64,000 bases of DNA from Sorex araneus (lineage: Eukaryota > Chordata > Mammalia > Eulipotyphla > Soricidae): positions 158,359,219 to 158,423,218 of the forward strand of contig NC_073306.1 in assembly GCF_027595985.1 (NCBI RefSeq), given 5' to 3'. This document shows, one piece after another, positions 32,096 to 45,299 of this stretch. Both the position numbers and the translations under genes were made by a program. Each line of letters starts with the position of its first letter. Position 1 is the stretch's first letter. The notes under the pieces are model-generated. The model was not told the DNA's origin, ran no database searches, and saw nothing but the letters and a program-made list of their open reading frames with translations.

Positions 32096-35000
32096 TTTGG
32101 TTAAGGTTGTTCATGCATGCACACGTCTTAAACATTTTAAGTATGAATCTTGGGGATTTGGGAAAAAAAGAAAAAGAAGATTAAATATAAATTTTTAAAG
32201 ACTTAAGTTTTTTAGTTCAAGGTAAGTTGGTTCTATACTTAAATTTTGAATTTATTCCGCCAGTGGTGTTAAATGTTATTGAAACTCAGTTATCTTTTTC
32301 TTCAATTATTACTGTAAAGACCAAAGTGTTCTCTCTAGCCTAAAAATTATTGAATTTGGGTTCACATTTTTTAATCTCAGAGTTAGGGTGAAATAGGGGT
32401 TGGAATAGACCACTAATGTATTCAATGTAGTCCTTAATGACTCATTGAATGTAGTAAAAGAAGCATGGTCAGTATCAGCGAACATGCCTTTTGGTATGAG
32501 GCATATGTATGGAGGTGAATATGGTCATCTGGCCTGCTGTCTATGCATTTGGCATGTCATTTGATTTTATTATTTATTAACTTATATTTCCAGTGATCAA
32601 GCAAAAGGTTTCACAGCAACAGCCTTCAAATGTCATTACATACTAATCCTGCAAGAATAGGTGACTTTCATCTGAATGTCTTTCAATAAATTTGAACAAG
32701 TAATAAAAAAAGTTCTCTGTGGAAAAAATAGAGGATTTACAAATTATGAGAAATGGAGGATAGCTGTTATATAAGAATGGGTCATATTAATTACATATAA
32801 AAAAGTGACTTATATTTATGTACTGGTCAATTATTTTTCTAATCTGAATCCTGAAAAACAGTAAGATTTTATTCCCTCGAGGAGGTTTGTTGGCATATGG
32901 TATACCCTACCTCAGTCACTTGTATAGACGTCTCCTTGATGGTAGGGTGGTAGACACAGTAGGTCTTAAATAATCTTTATGCAGAAAGAATCCAAGAAGA
33001 CCATGCAAAAACATAAGGAAAATACGTGTCTCTGGCTGTTAATTAAAAAATGTTGAGTGGCACTAACATTATTTTTTAATGTTTCAATCACGCAGCAAAA
33101 AAGGGAAGTGACACACTATTAAATGGTCTGTAATTGAGTCAGATACTGTGAAAAGGCATGAGAGAAACAACTAAATAATGAAACTTTCATAATATAGTCT
33201 ATTGAATATGCAGCTAGTTTTTAATGTCTTCTGAACAATTAGATGAGCTATTTCTGTGCATAATTCACTTGATCCACGGAGCGGCTTTATAAGATTACAT
33301 CATTTTCATTACTTCTTTTTTTTTTAGTTGAGGAAGTTAACACAGAATTCTTATTTTTAATGTCTATAGATAGATGACTTAAGACAGAACTCACCAATTC
33401 ACCAACATAGGGACGTGTGTGACAATGGATACGTGGGAAAAAGTGCAGGCTGGTTTTCAAAGGATAATACAAATCCAATCTGTTTCACATCTGAAAGAAA
33501 CGGTGCTGGTGGTAAATTGAGGTGGAAAGAGAAGGGTCAGACAGTGATATAAAAGTCATCATAAGGTCATCAAGCATGGTCTTGAAGGTGAAGGGCACGC
33601 GTAACATTGCAAAGGGCTATAACGTGCTTCAGAGATACTCAGTCAACAACAGAGCTTTCTGAGAACTTGATGAATAGGGGTTGGGACCTATTGGGAGGAA
33701 AGACTTGAAGCAGAAGTACAGATTAGTATGGACAGTATTTTTTTTTTGCTGTGAAAATTTTATATTATATTCTACTGGCAATGGGAAATAAAGCACTTTG
33801 AGATTTTACATATGGTACTGCCATTCATATTCTGATGACACTGTGGAACTTATGAATCATTCTTCCCACTGGAAATTGAGGTAAGCCTCAGGTTTGTGTG
33901 AGAAACATCATAGTGAGACTTGGAGACAAAAGATCCTGGGTTTTAAAGTGATGAATTATTAATGCAATGTGATTTTGGACAAGTTCTTAACCTCTGGGAA
34001 AGCTAATATTTCATCAGCTAGATGCCATAGACCTAATTCCATTATGAGCCTTTAAGATAATATTTATACATCACCCCTTCTCCTCTTCTGCTGAAGAAGA
34101 CAATATCATCTGATATTTTATTCCAATTAGGGATTGATTTGGTCCTCTACTTTTTCGCTACTCTCTCTATTGCCAGCCAGGTAACCATTTTATTGCTCAT
34201 TTGCACCTCCAGTAGAGAGAAAAGATGTGATAGCCAAGCCAGTCAACATTTTATTTGCCTGCAACTCTTGTAAAAACTTTATTAATGAGAAAGCATTAAA
34301 AAAAACTAATGAAAATGCAAAACTAATAATAAGATCTGAGGATGTTCTGTACATTTTGTTTCTCTATAATCTTTCTTCTAGCTTTATACAATTGAGTTTA
34401 ATTATTTTACCTTAAACATTATATTATACTTTTTATATTATATTTATGCTTTTCTTTACCATTTTATTTTTTGGATACTAAATTAAATTAAATACTTGGT
34501 GACTGCCAATATACTATGCTATATGTACAATATTGCATTAGTGACAGGGTTTCAGTTAGAATCTAAATCCAAATTCACTATTTGATAATATGGTTTGCTC
34601 CAGAATTCAATCTTATCTTTATCCTCATAGATTGCACATATAAACAGAATGTAATAGAATATGGTCACAAGTATAATTTTAACTTATTCTTGAACAACCT
34701 CCCTTAATTTAGTAATTTAGTATATTTGTGATATGGAAGATAGTGATGACCTTAATTTTAGAAGAAATCAAAAGACACCTTAATATATGTTTGTATAATA
34801 TTGAGTAGACTTTCCACAAAGCAAAATAGCTGGATCACTCTGCAAGTTGTTATCATTCTCCTTAACTTTAATAAAGGAAAAACGACAAGTGTATGTAAAG
34901 ACCACTCCTAAAGGAATACACAGACTACTGATAAGCAGCATTTGAAAGCTCTGATTCTCTTACACTTCACAAAAAATTTCACTTATTTATTTGTTGATTG

Positions 35001-36779
35001 ATTCATTCACCTCCGCAAAAAGAGCACCTACGTCATTTCACAGTACACTGCAAGTTCAGCAATGAATTCCATAGCATCCCTGTCGTACAGTCACCCACAA
35101 TCAAATGGTGAAGACTGAATAATAATCAAATATTTATTGTGCAGAGGAATAAATGCCATCTGAGTAATAAACTTTACTTTGTGGAGTACAAAGAAAGGGG
35201 AAAACAGCTTACTATTCCCTGGGAAATTGGCCAAGACTATAATAATGAATCCTCCAGGTGTAAGGGGGAAAAGTAGAGCAAAATCACAGTAACAGCAAAT
35301 CATTTAGGTTGTCGAGGCAAAGCAGACAAGTTGCTCGATGTATCCATGAGGTTGTTCCCTGGTTGTTTGTAAGACTGGAGTTTTGGGGCTTCATCCTATG
35401 GATAATGAGGAACATCAGTGCTTTTGTTTTGCTTTAAAGCAGACAAGTGATAAAAGACATACCTGTTTTTAAAACTGCAGTTCTACTGGCAGTATTAAGT
35501 GAAGGGGAAATTAAGTGTTCTTCCTATGGTTAGTTGGTTCTTTGGAAATCTAAGCATGATTTTGTGGCATGTATTTAAGTGTCTTACCCATATGTAAATT
35601 AGATGCTTGTGTTTGTTACAGAGATATTGCCCCATTTTTTTCACTTTTGCTGCCCATCTCTTTTATACTCATATTTTTAATCCTAAACATTCTTTTTATC
35701 AGAATCCCCTTTCACATGGTCTTAATTTATGTTAAATTGGCTCTTTTAAAATTTTCCTCTGCTGTTTCCTTAGAAAATATTATTGGGATTTCTTTTACTT
35801 TAATTTCATTGTATTGACAAGATAAACCCAAATAAATATTTTTTCTATTATACATTCTTGATTCCATTATTCTTGATATTCTTTGATCAGAAAGAAAGGG
35901 CTGTCTGCATTATCATTAAATTTGCTGAGTCATTTGTAATTTTCTTTAAATGCTGAGGGCGTCAATGTCATGAAGGATGAGGTCCAAGTCTGGTTGGTTT
36001 TTGAATATAATTGAGTCAAATTATGTATTCTAATTGTACATCCTAATTTTAATGAAGCTGAAATGAGACAGGGTCAGAAGGGTGCATGTAGTTACAAAAT
36101 CTTTCATAAGGTAATAGAGAAATAGTGATTCATATCTTTTAATATTATATTTTCAAGGAGAAAAGCTGCTTTCAAAAGGGAAATGAAGAAATATAGAAAT
36201 TGAGAGAATGTAGGAAAACCCAAGCTTCAAAGGAAGTTTAATTCTAAGAGATAAACTAAGAGACTTTTAAAAAATCTGGAATCACTTTTTGCTTTACAAA
36301 AGTAGAGTGCATGATTGTGGTGTGCCCAGGATCCTTCTGTATCTTTTATTTGACCGACTTTAGATTTATAAAGGGTCAAGACAACTCAAAAGTATTTAAA
36401 ATATTTTTCAACTATTACTTTAGGAATATATTTTTCTATGTATTAAATAGGAATTGCTTTGACCAGAGGACATTAATAGATAAGATAAAAGCATGGGTTA
36501 CAGGGGTTTTGCCATTGCTCTCACTACTTTTGGAATGCAAATACTGACATAGACTACTGAATTCTGAAAATGGAGGTCTTCTTGCCCCAGACAATTACCA
36601 GAAATATGAGAAAGACCATATAGGAATGAGAAGTCCCAGTCAACTCAATAGCTCATTGCAAAGCTAAGTTGGATGAAATGACCAGACGTACAGCCTAATT
36701 AAATTCAGCCCAAATTATCAATTCATAATCTAATAATTATTGACATTTTAAAACATTAAGTTTGAGTATATTTATAATT
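32096..36779. other. Long AT-rich unique stretch, no gene seen
   Basis: About 4.7 kb without SINE, L1 or RTE insertions that I can see, apart from a MIR-like piece near 33,930-34,070. Short frames (33,287-33,478; 34,227-34,415; 35,091-35,303; 35,569-35,817; 36,311-36,547) are AT-rich and match nothing known to me. The scarcity of young insertions is notable against the rest of the window. Confidence 0.5.
33930..34070 (+). repeat. MIR relic
   Basis: AGATCCTGGGTTTTAAAGTG, TGATTTTGGACAAGTTCTTAA and CCTCTGGGAAAGC follow the sense MIR core. Confidence 0.6.
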
Positions 36780-36895
36780 CTAAAACTGGGGCAATGGGGG
36801 TGTAGATCAATAGTGGAATTCATGCTTTACATGTATGCATGGACAGAGTTCTAGTTCTAAGTTTGATAGCCTACACCAAACTATAACAACTAAAT
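36780..36895 (+). mobile_element. Possible very old tRNA SINE
   Basis: CTGGGGCAATGGGGGTGTAG and GACAGAGTTCTAGTTCTAAG resemble an eroded head; the body is not convincing. Confidence 0.3.
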
Positions 36896-39312
36896 TAACC
36901 ATACATCTTCCATTTGATAGAATTAATTTTTCTAAGTCAATTTTTGAAAATCAACTACATAATCACCATGTGTCACTGAATGATCTTCTAGTATAAAGGT
37001 ATGCTTTTTACTCTTCTTAAATGAAGGTGAAGAATACATTTACAGATGTAATTAAGAAATCTGATCAGTTGAGTTTGACTCAATCAGGGAGATTACACCA
37101 AATGGTCCTTTCAATTATATAATTATTATGTGAAGTTCTTTCTTTTAAAGAGCTTACAGGACTTGGATAAGAAGCTGACACAGTCTTAAAGTAGTAATTT
37201 ACTGTAGATACAATCACATGACAGTGAATTGTGGGAAGCTTTCAGAGATAAAAGCAGACTTCAGGTACAGGTGACAGCCAACAAGGAAACAGAAATTTTA
37301 ATACTTCAACTGAGAACTTCCAACAGCCAATAGTTTGGCGAGAATCAAAACCGCAGAAGAAATTTCCATCTTATCTGTTCTTTAATTTCAACTTAATGTA
37401 GTAAGAGCTGAGAGTCTAGATGCCTGTCTGTTGATTTGTAGAAAATGAGAGAATATCTGTGTGGTTTATAGTTAAATTTGTGGTAATTAGTCATCTGGCC
37501 AAAGATAAAAAGATATCAATGAGGCCTTTTAAGTGTTATATATGCTTCAAGTCATGATTCATAGAAATGATTCATTTCGAGTTTTTCTTCTCAGATTGTA
37601 AATCTTAGTAGAAGGGGGAAATACCTTGGCTTGAAGAAAGCCGTTTTCTCTTCCTCCAGGCTCAGAGAAAATGTCACTCTTTTCAATGTCATGTGAATGT
37701 AAAGCAAAGAGGAAGATTTTATCTGTAAGTGATGATCTCTTTAAAGAGAATGTTCCACTGGAGTCAGAGGATTAGATTATATGACCTCTTGAAGGAATTT
37801 CTTGCCCCCATAATGTTGTGGATCAGAATAATGTCATACTTTTTTGGCCCTAAAAATGCTGAAAGTCATTCAAAATTATAAGTCAGAGTGCATGACTGAT
37901 GGGCTTGTTAATGTTGAAAAGGAAATGGCTTGTTCTCTATTATAACGCAAACAAAAGGAGAATAACTTTCACCAAGGAAAACAAAGGCTAGAGGAAAACT
38001 GTCTACTGATAAAATAAATGACATAATGAAGCTAGTAAAAGTCCCAGCTGGTTATAAACACAGAAATAGACTAGCCAGATCTCCATGCGGCAGAATGGAT
38101 GCAGAGCTTTCTCTGGCAGAACAATGACAAGAGATTTCAGTGAATATGCATTGATTTAGCAGGGCCTCGGACAAATCCATCTTTACTGAGTGGCATATAC
38201 AAGTTCCCTGTCATTAAGTACAAATCAAAGCATTTAAAATGCACGTAAGAAAAAAATTTCAATCCTGCAAGGCTTAGCACCATGCAGAGAACACCATAGG
38301 GCATCAAATTTTTATAGTGTTATTCCGGTACCACTTGCCTGGATCCTTCTGACTCTCAACTCACTAATTTGCACTTGATTCTCCTAACTTTTGACCTTTT
38401 GATGTGTTCACCCCAGTACTTTTCTAGTTAGAGCCTTCACTTCTTTTCTTGAATAGAATTTACATTCTCCCTCATGGTACTGTCATTATCCATGATGTAT
38501 AATGCTAAGATCTTCAATTTATTTTAGTGCCCATATTCCCCATTAAAACATATTTCTATTGAGTTCATTCAAGCTCCTCAAAGAAGATTGAGACAAAGCT
38601 TAGGAATTTTCATACCCCCCCCCCCGTTAAAGCCATTCTCATTATCAAATAATATAATCTAATGCTTTGAAAATTCTCTCATTTTTATTTATAGAAAATA
38701 AGAACTTTGAGTGAGGTCTAATGGAAGAAGTCATTGAATTATTAAATTAATTTAAATTAAGCGCATACTGTTTTGGTGCAATTTATAGATTTGAAATATA
38801 TCTATGCACCAAACAAATAATACTGTTATCTTAAATAATTGAAACATTTTATTATTACTAAATTGAGTAGCAAAACCTGGGAAAGTGAAGTTTATGTGAA
38901 AATTTAAGGACAAAATTGAGCTATTATTAAAAATAATTTATCAGACTGCTAAATTTACCTTCATTATCAATCTCTTCTACTCTTTCCAAAACCACTAAAG
39001 TTCAGATATTATTTCCCTCAAAGTAATAAACTATATATTACATGGTGAAATTTGAGTTTGAACATATAAATTATATCTGACGATAGTGTGCATTCACTGA
39101 AATCATAAATTTACAGTGTGATATAAGTTAGAACATAAGATTCCATGACAAAACTTACTTGAAATGTCAAATATCTGCCACCAATAATTGAGAGCATGAG
39201 TTTTGTTGATGTAGAAAATGTCCATTGCTAGCCATTATTTACCATGCCCCAAACTCTAAAAGCTTGAGATGGTTCCACAGTTTTAATTCATCAGTTTTAA
39301 AATACTAGTTAG
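36896..39312. other. Long unique stretch, no gene seen
   Basis: Again free of recognisable insertions for 2.4 kb; a C-run lies at 38,615-38,625. The part at 38,030-38,240 has balanced composition and could be conserved noncoding DNA, but I have no direct evidence. Confidence 0.45.
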
Positions 39313-39490
39313 TGGGTCCAGAGAGACAGTACAGAGGGTAGGTGCTTGCTTTTTATGTAGTCTACAGGGATTTAATTCTTGGCACCCTATATGACATCCC
39401 AAGTGCTGCCAGGAGTGATTCTTGAGCTTAGAGCTAGCAGTAAGCCCTGATCACAGCAGGGTGTGGCCTGAAACAAAAACAAACAAAAAT
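39313..39490 (+). mobile_element. Poly(A)-type tRNA SINE
   Basis: GGGTCCAGAGAGACAGTACAG head, GGATTTAATTCTTGGCACCC B-box region, GCCAGGAGTGATTCTTGAGC body and A-rich tail with CAAACA units. Confidence 0.8.
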
Positions 39491-40348
39491 GTAAATGAAT
39501 AAGTAAAATTCTGCTTCATTTATCCGAGTCTATGCACATAGCAGTCTCTCTAGAGGAGATACTGACTTCATACCAGAAAGTACCTCTTCTACCAATACTC
39601 TTATCTCTACATTAAAGGTTTACCACATCTAATCATGTTCTCTACTGTGCCACTTCACATCTTATATTAATGGCGTGCAAATTAGAGTATAAGAATTATC
39701 TGGACTAGGTTAAAACAGAGGTCACAAAACCTCACTCCTGTGGTCTTTGATAAAGTCAGTCTGGGTAGGAGACTTAATATTTATATTAACAACAAATTTC
39801 TGAATAATTACAATGTCTTAACCTACCCATTCTTTAGAAATCATGGTTATGCCTTTAACCAACTTCTTAACCTGTTACTTTTTGCATAACTCTTCACTCT
39901 TCATGCATGTTTATATTTATGCTGGCAAGATTCTGTTTGGTAGTTATGGTAGACATGCCTTCAGCTACCATGGTTTAGTTAAATCATATAACCAAAAATG
40001 TTTCACATTTTAGTGACTTGTATATTAACTAAATTGCATAAATTACAAATGTAAAGTACATAAAATACAAACTCCCGTGGCTTGAGTTTTAGTTAACAAA
40101 TCAGTGTGTAAGTGGTACCAACAATTCTTTGATAGTCTGTTGATGATGCTATGATGTGAATTGCTAATTGGTTTATGCACAGACAGCAAAATTTAGTTCT
40201 CCCCATTACCTCTCAACACTAAAGCACTATTTTATAAGGATAAATAATATATAATATCTGCAACAAAGATTCATTGTGGTAGAAAATATAACAAAAGTTA
40301 ATGGGATTGGAAATAAAGTGGAGTCAAATATAAATGGTGCTCTAATAA
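39491..40348. other. Unique sequence, nothing recognised
   Basis: No element or exon recognised. Confidence 0.5.
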
Positions 40349-40360
40349 GTTATTGATTAT

Positions 40361-40604
40361 CACTGTCATGGTATCACTGTCATCCCATTGCTCATTGATT
40401 TTCCTCGAGCAGGCACCAGTAAGGTCTCCATTGTGAGACTTGTTACTGTTTTTGGCAGTCGATACCAAGGGTAGCTTGCCAGGCTCTGGCGTGTGGGTAA
40501 GATACTCTTGGTACTTGCCTGGCTCTAAGAGAAAGGCAGAGGACTCAAACCCGGGTCAGTCGTGTGTAAGGTCGCCCCACCTGCTGTGCTATTGCTCCAG
40601 CCCA
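40361..40604 (-). mobile_element. RTE-tailed tRNA SINE, full length
   Basis: Three blocks on the minus strand. The duplication GTTATTGATTAT / GTTACTGATTAT (40,349-40,360 and 40,605-40,616) has one mismatch. Its leader block carries a small deletion near 40,458. Confidence 0.9.
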
Positions 40605-40654
40605 GTTACTGATTATAGTGTCAGTATTTGGGAGCCTCTAAAAAGTAGGAGAAA

Positions 40655-40838
40655 GGGGCTGGAGCACAGCGGGTAGGGCATTTGCCTTGCATGCGGCCGA
40701 CACAGATCCAATTCCCTACATCTCATATGGTCCCCTGAGCACCGCCAGGGGTGATTCCTGAGTGTAGAGCCAGGAGTGACCCCTGTGCATCACCGGGTGT
40801 GACCCGAAAAGTAAAACAATTAAATTAAATAAAAAAAT
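40655..40838 (+). mobile_element. Poly(A)-tailed tRNA SINE, full length
   Basis: GGGGCTGGAGCACAGCGGGT head, body with CCCTACATCTCATATGGTCC, end GTGTGACCCGAAAAG and A/T-rich tail. A perfect 15-bp duplication AAAAAGTAGGAGAAA lies at 40,640-40,654 and 40,839-40,853. It lies 50 bp from an RTE-tailed copy in the opposite orientation. Confidence 0.94.
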
Positions 40839-40853
40839 AAAAAGTAGGAGAAA

Positions 40854-42677
40854 ATTTAGAATGCAAAATTTTCAACATATGTGAATGAAGTGGTTATAAT
40901 AAAAAGATGACCTTATCCAAGTGGAAGTAATGCTAGAAAAATTTTCATATTCAAGGTACTTTCAAAGTGAAAAAGATAAGAATTTTTCAAAGTAATACAA
41001 ACCTAGATAGATATATAACAATTTTGCCAAGGCATTTCAAAAATGTCCACTGGATATTTAAGCTATACTACAAGAAGATGGAAAGCTTTGTTCAAAGAAT
41101 TCTTGACGCAAAGAATTAAAAATAAACCTTAATTCTATGTTTGCTCTGTTAAAAATTAAGTGTACCAAATACTAGTTTAACTGAATTTTCCCTTAATTTT
41201 TCTATAAACTCTATAACTCCAAAAAAGATTTAATGTTTTGACAATAAATAAATGATGGTTAGAGAGCATTCAATAATTACCTACTGATAATTAAGTTACT
41301 TTCAGGTTTCAAGGTCGTTTTCTTGGTTCTGAAATATCCATGTCAAATATTATCTGATTTTCGTTCTCTTTTCGTAAATATAGACAACTTCCCTTTTGGT
41401 TATAGTGCACCAATTGATAGCTCTCTTAACATCTTTATCAGAGTTTCCTTTCTTCGCCTCTCAATCATCATCCTCAGAAATAGCACTCTATGGTCAGAAT
41501 TTAGTGTTGTGGTCTAACCAGTGACCTGAAATTGATAACCTACAATAAATGCTTTTTTTTAAAAAAAATTCAGCTTCACACCATTGTACTCACCCTGAGT
41601 AAAGTGTGTAATCTGGAGAGTACCCCCCACTTTGCCATTCTTATATACCTTTCACTCACTATATTGGCTTCCAAGAGCTGTCCAAACAATATGTCAAAAA
41701 TTAGGCTTTGTTTAGTAGAACTGAAACAACAAACCAAAAAATTTATTGCTTAATGTTCCTGGGGTCTAAAAGTCCGAAAATTACAAGGTCAACAGAACTG
41801 TGATTCCTCCAAAATATATAAAGGCATTGTTTATCTCCATCTAGCTCCTGGTACTTTGCCGGGAGACTTGGTCATGCCTTGTCTTGCGATGACAAAATTC
41901 TAAGCTCCAGTTTTATCATTACTTGGATATCTCTCTGCTGGTACCCATGACAGTCATATTACAAGACACAGTCATTAGATCAGGGGCCCTCCTGTTCCAT
42001 AAATATTATTTGGTCATAACTCTATCTGCATAAATGCTGTTTCCCAGTAAGATATCAAAGCATTCACTTTTACTGTTTATCTCTATAAGAACCAGTCATA
42101 GTCTACATACTTAGGTCTTGAGACCTAAATTCTCTCAGATGTTATTGCTTCAATATGGATATTTGGAATATTAATTCCCAGTTACAGGATGGTTATAAGG
42201 AATGATAATTAAACACATTTGTAATGTGTGTGTATCAAAAGTTCATGACTCCTTAAACATTAGTTCCTTTTTAGCACCTCCCCACCCTAGCTTTGCTAAA
42301 TTAAATAAGTCATTTAGTACTTGACATTTACTGCCTTATATTACTGATAAATGACACTATCTATGTTCGGTCACCTAACTACATGGCAAAAAACATCAAA
42401 ATAATTATTCATAATATATGATTTTGTACCTTCAAAGACCTCTTCAAAGGACATGTCTAAATATTGAAGACTTGTTTTTAAAAGCTCTATTGGGTATTCC
42501 AGCACTAAATAAAATTAACTGCATATGATTGCGTATTAGACTGTGGCTTTGCATAATTCAATCAAGGTGAAAATCAAATTTTTATAACTTAAATTTGAAA
42601 GAATATAACTCGGAAATAATCAGATTAACACTGATATGACTATTGAACAGAACTAGTAACACTCTTCTATGAAAAAT
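40854..42677. other. Unique sequence with an LTR-like relic
   Basis: Only the old repeat at about 41,700-42,060 is recognised; the frames at 41,323-41,517 and 41,532-41,753 are unsupported. Confidence 0.45.
41700..42060 (-). repeat. Ancient LTR-type repeat relic
   Basis: AATTTATTGCTTAATGTTCC, GGGGTCTAAAAGTCCG, CATCTAGCTCCTGGTAC and TCTGCATAAATGCTG keep the order of a mammal-wide LTR repeat read backwards. Family not assignable by eye. Confidence 0.4.
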
Positions 42678-43310
42678 AAAATTTATTCCCTTGTATCTCT
42701 TATATCACTTGTCATACTGTTGATCTTCTATTTGCTCAAGCAGTCGTTAGTAATTCAGGGTTTTGATGAATAAGTTTGACTATCTCATTGCTGGGTGGCC
42801 ACTCGGTCTTTTGACATCCTATGGAATCCAGTTGGTAACAGCTCTAGACCAGTGGTTGTCTCTGAATTGCGTTACATGTCTGGCCCATCTGATTTTTGAT
42901 GCCTTGGCAAATGAGAGAGCATCCCTGATTCTTGCTTGTTGATGAGAGTTGGAACTCCGGATTCCTTCTCTGCCTTGAGTGAAATGTGATACTCCTAGCA
43001 TAGCTCTTTTGATTCATCTTTGGGATACCCAAATAGTGTTCTCATCCTGTTTTTGTAGGGCCCAGGTCTCTGAAGCGTATATTAGTGCAGGAAGAATGGT
43101 GGAATCGAAGGGATGTGCCTGAAACCAGAGGTTCTTTGTCCTCTTAACCACTTCTTTGATGCTCTTGAATGTGTTCCACGCTGCTCTCTTCTTCCTGTGC
43201 AGTTCTGGAGCCAAGTCATTCCTCATGTTGAATTCTCGACCCAGGTACACGTAGCTTCTGCATTCGGAGATGTTCATTCCATTGAGAGCAAATGGAATGT
43301 CATGGACTAG

Positions 43311-44156
43311 TTTTTTTTTTTTTACTTTTTATTAAATCACCATGTGGAAAGTTACAAAGTTCTCTGGTTTATATCTCAGTTATACAATATTCAAACACCC
43401 ATCCCTTCACCAGTGCCCATATTTCACCACCCAAAACCCCAGTATACCCCCTGCCCCCACCTCCCACCCCCTACTGTCTAACCAATGAATTTCACTTCAT
43501 TTTCTCTTTACCTTGATTACGTTCCATATTTCAACACAAAACTCACTATTATTGTTGGAGTTTTCACCCAAGAAAGACAGCCCTACTACCAAAGAAGCAT
43601 TTGATAATTAGTTTTCCATTGCTGAGAATGAAGAGATATGTAGCCCCACTGCTCCAAGTACATAACTCTTTTCTTTTCCTTTTTCCTTTTCCTTTTTCCC
43701 CCCTCCCCCTTCCTGTGCCTCATAGGATAGTGGACGCCATGCCGCGTTTCTCCCCGAATGTGGGAAACAACCAGGAAAGAGGGATATTTCCTCTTCTCGG
43801 CCAGCATGGGGGCTGTTGCTTAGTTCACAGTCCAGAGAAATGGCTGCTACTTTGATTACCTTCAACATTTCAACAAAAAACTCACTGCTATTCTTTGGAG
43901 TTCCGCCCCCCCCCAAGTCAGACCTGTTCAAAAGGAACCATTTCACATTGCTGACAATTATAGATGTTAAGTCTCGAGGACGCTGCTGCGTCCACGCAGT
44001 TTTGGATTTCTGTATAAAGTCCAGGGAAAATTCTGCCAGAAATTGCATAGTCCAGCTCACAGTCCCAGTGAACTGCTATTAGAATCTGCGCTGGATGCCT
44101 GAATGTGTTAGGTCTCTGGAATCAAAGTCTTTAGGCGCAGAGCGTCCCGGCACTAG
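43311..44156 (-). mobile_element. GC-headed composite retroposon nested in RTE copy 3
   Basis: On the minus strand it begins near 44,156 (CCGGGACGCTCTGCGCC), shares CCCTGGACTTTATACAG and CTGCGTGGACGCAGCAGCG with the element at 29,965-30,568, and ends in an L1-type 3' module, AATAAA and poly(A) (43,311-43,323). A ~55-bp unit (core AATAGTGAGTTTTGTGTTG) occurs twice, near 43,530-43,580 and 43,855-43,910, which the other copy has once. RTE sequence on both sides is continuous, with ACTAG at both edges. Confidence 0.75.
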
Positions 44157-44164
44157 TTTGTTTT

Positions 44165-45259
44165 TCATGAACATTGTTTGTTTTTCATGAACATTGTTTT
44201 GGTGAGATTCAGATGCAATCCGACCTTTCCACACTCATGGTCGAAGTCCGCCAGCATTTGTACTGCTTGGCTAATGTTTGGTATTATGAGAGCGGTATCA
44301 TAAGCAAAGCGGAGGTGGTGTAGTTTCTGACCGTCTATCTTCACTGCCATTCCTTCCCATTCCAGTTGTCATATGACATTCTCGAGGTTGGCACTGAAGA
44401 GATTCAGTGAAATGGTATTGCGCTGCCAAACCCCTCTCTTTACGACAATGATCACTTCCTTGTAAAATAGTGAGATCCTGGTGGTGAATCTGTAATACAG
44501 CCCAGGGATGATCTTGATATACTGTGTTTGAACGCCCTGTTTGGCTAGGGCTTTGATGACCTCTTCAGTCTCAACAGAATTGAAGGCCTTCTTTATATCA
44601 ATGAATGTTAGACAGACTGGCATCTTGAACTCTCGAGAAACTTCAATGAGTTTGGTCACTGTGTGGATATGGTCGATTATGCTGAATCCTTTTTGGAATC
44701 CGGCTTGCTTGCATGGTTGTCCTTCATCTAGTGTTCTGCCTATTCTATTCAGGATGACTCAAGTGAACAACTTGTAGAAGATGGACAACAGGCAGACTGG
44801 GCGATAGTTGCTGATGTCGTGGATGTCTCTCTTCTTGTACAACAGAACAGTCCTGCTGGTTTTCCATTTGGACAGAACTTTGCATTCAGAGAGGTAGCAT
44901 GTGAAGAGCAGAGCCAGTATATTGACGAGAAATGGTGGCAGATTCTTCAGGTGTTTGGGTCTGACCTTGTTCAGACCGGGTGCTGTATGCATCTTTACTA
45001 ACGAAATGGCGTGTTGGATTTCAGAAGGGAGAACATTGGGAATGACGTGTCCATCCTGCGGAATTTGATATGTGGGCAGGTGGGCATGACTGTCAAAGAG
45101 ATCCGAGTAGAAGTTGTGAATAATCCTCTCCATTGCCCTTTTAGAAGATGTGATAGATCCATCAGGAGGTCGGAGGGCAGTCATCTTGGTCTTGTAGTTG
45201 GAGAAGGACAGGCGAGTGTTGCGAATACTTCTCCCTGCTTCTGCCACATCAGCCAACAC
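44165..45259 (-). pseudogene. RTE ORF2 reverse transcriptase pseudogene (copy 3)
   Basis: From N to C: linker with NYKTKMTALRPPDGS (about 45,180), thumb/finger region with HLKNLPPFLVNILALL and SNYRPVCLLSIFYKLFT (44,759-44,880), RT motif A FIDIKKAFNSVETEEVI (about 44,570-44,620) and FTTRISLFYKEV (about 44,470). The catalytic box reads FAYD where FADD is expected (44,280-44,310), so the second Asp of the active site is lost. Frame breaks separate the pieces at 44,660-44,760 and 44,350-44,370. Inactive. Confidence 0.88.
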
Positions 45260-45299
45260 TGCTGTTCTTCTCTCTTTGCAGTCTTCCTTTATCGCTTCT

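Noticed and set aside
44157..44196. 20-bp tandem duplication (TTTGTTTTTCATGAACATTG twice) as target duplication of the nested retroposon
   Set aside because: Both copies lie on the same side of the insertion, so it is a separate local duplication.
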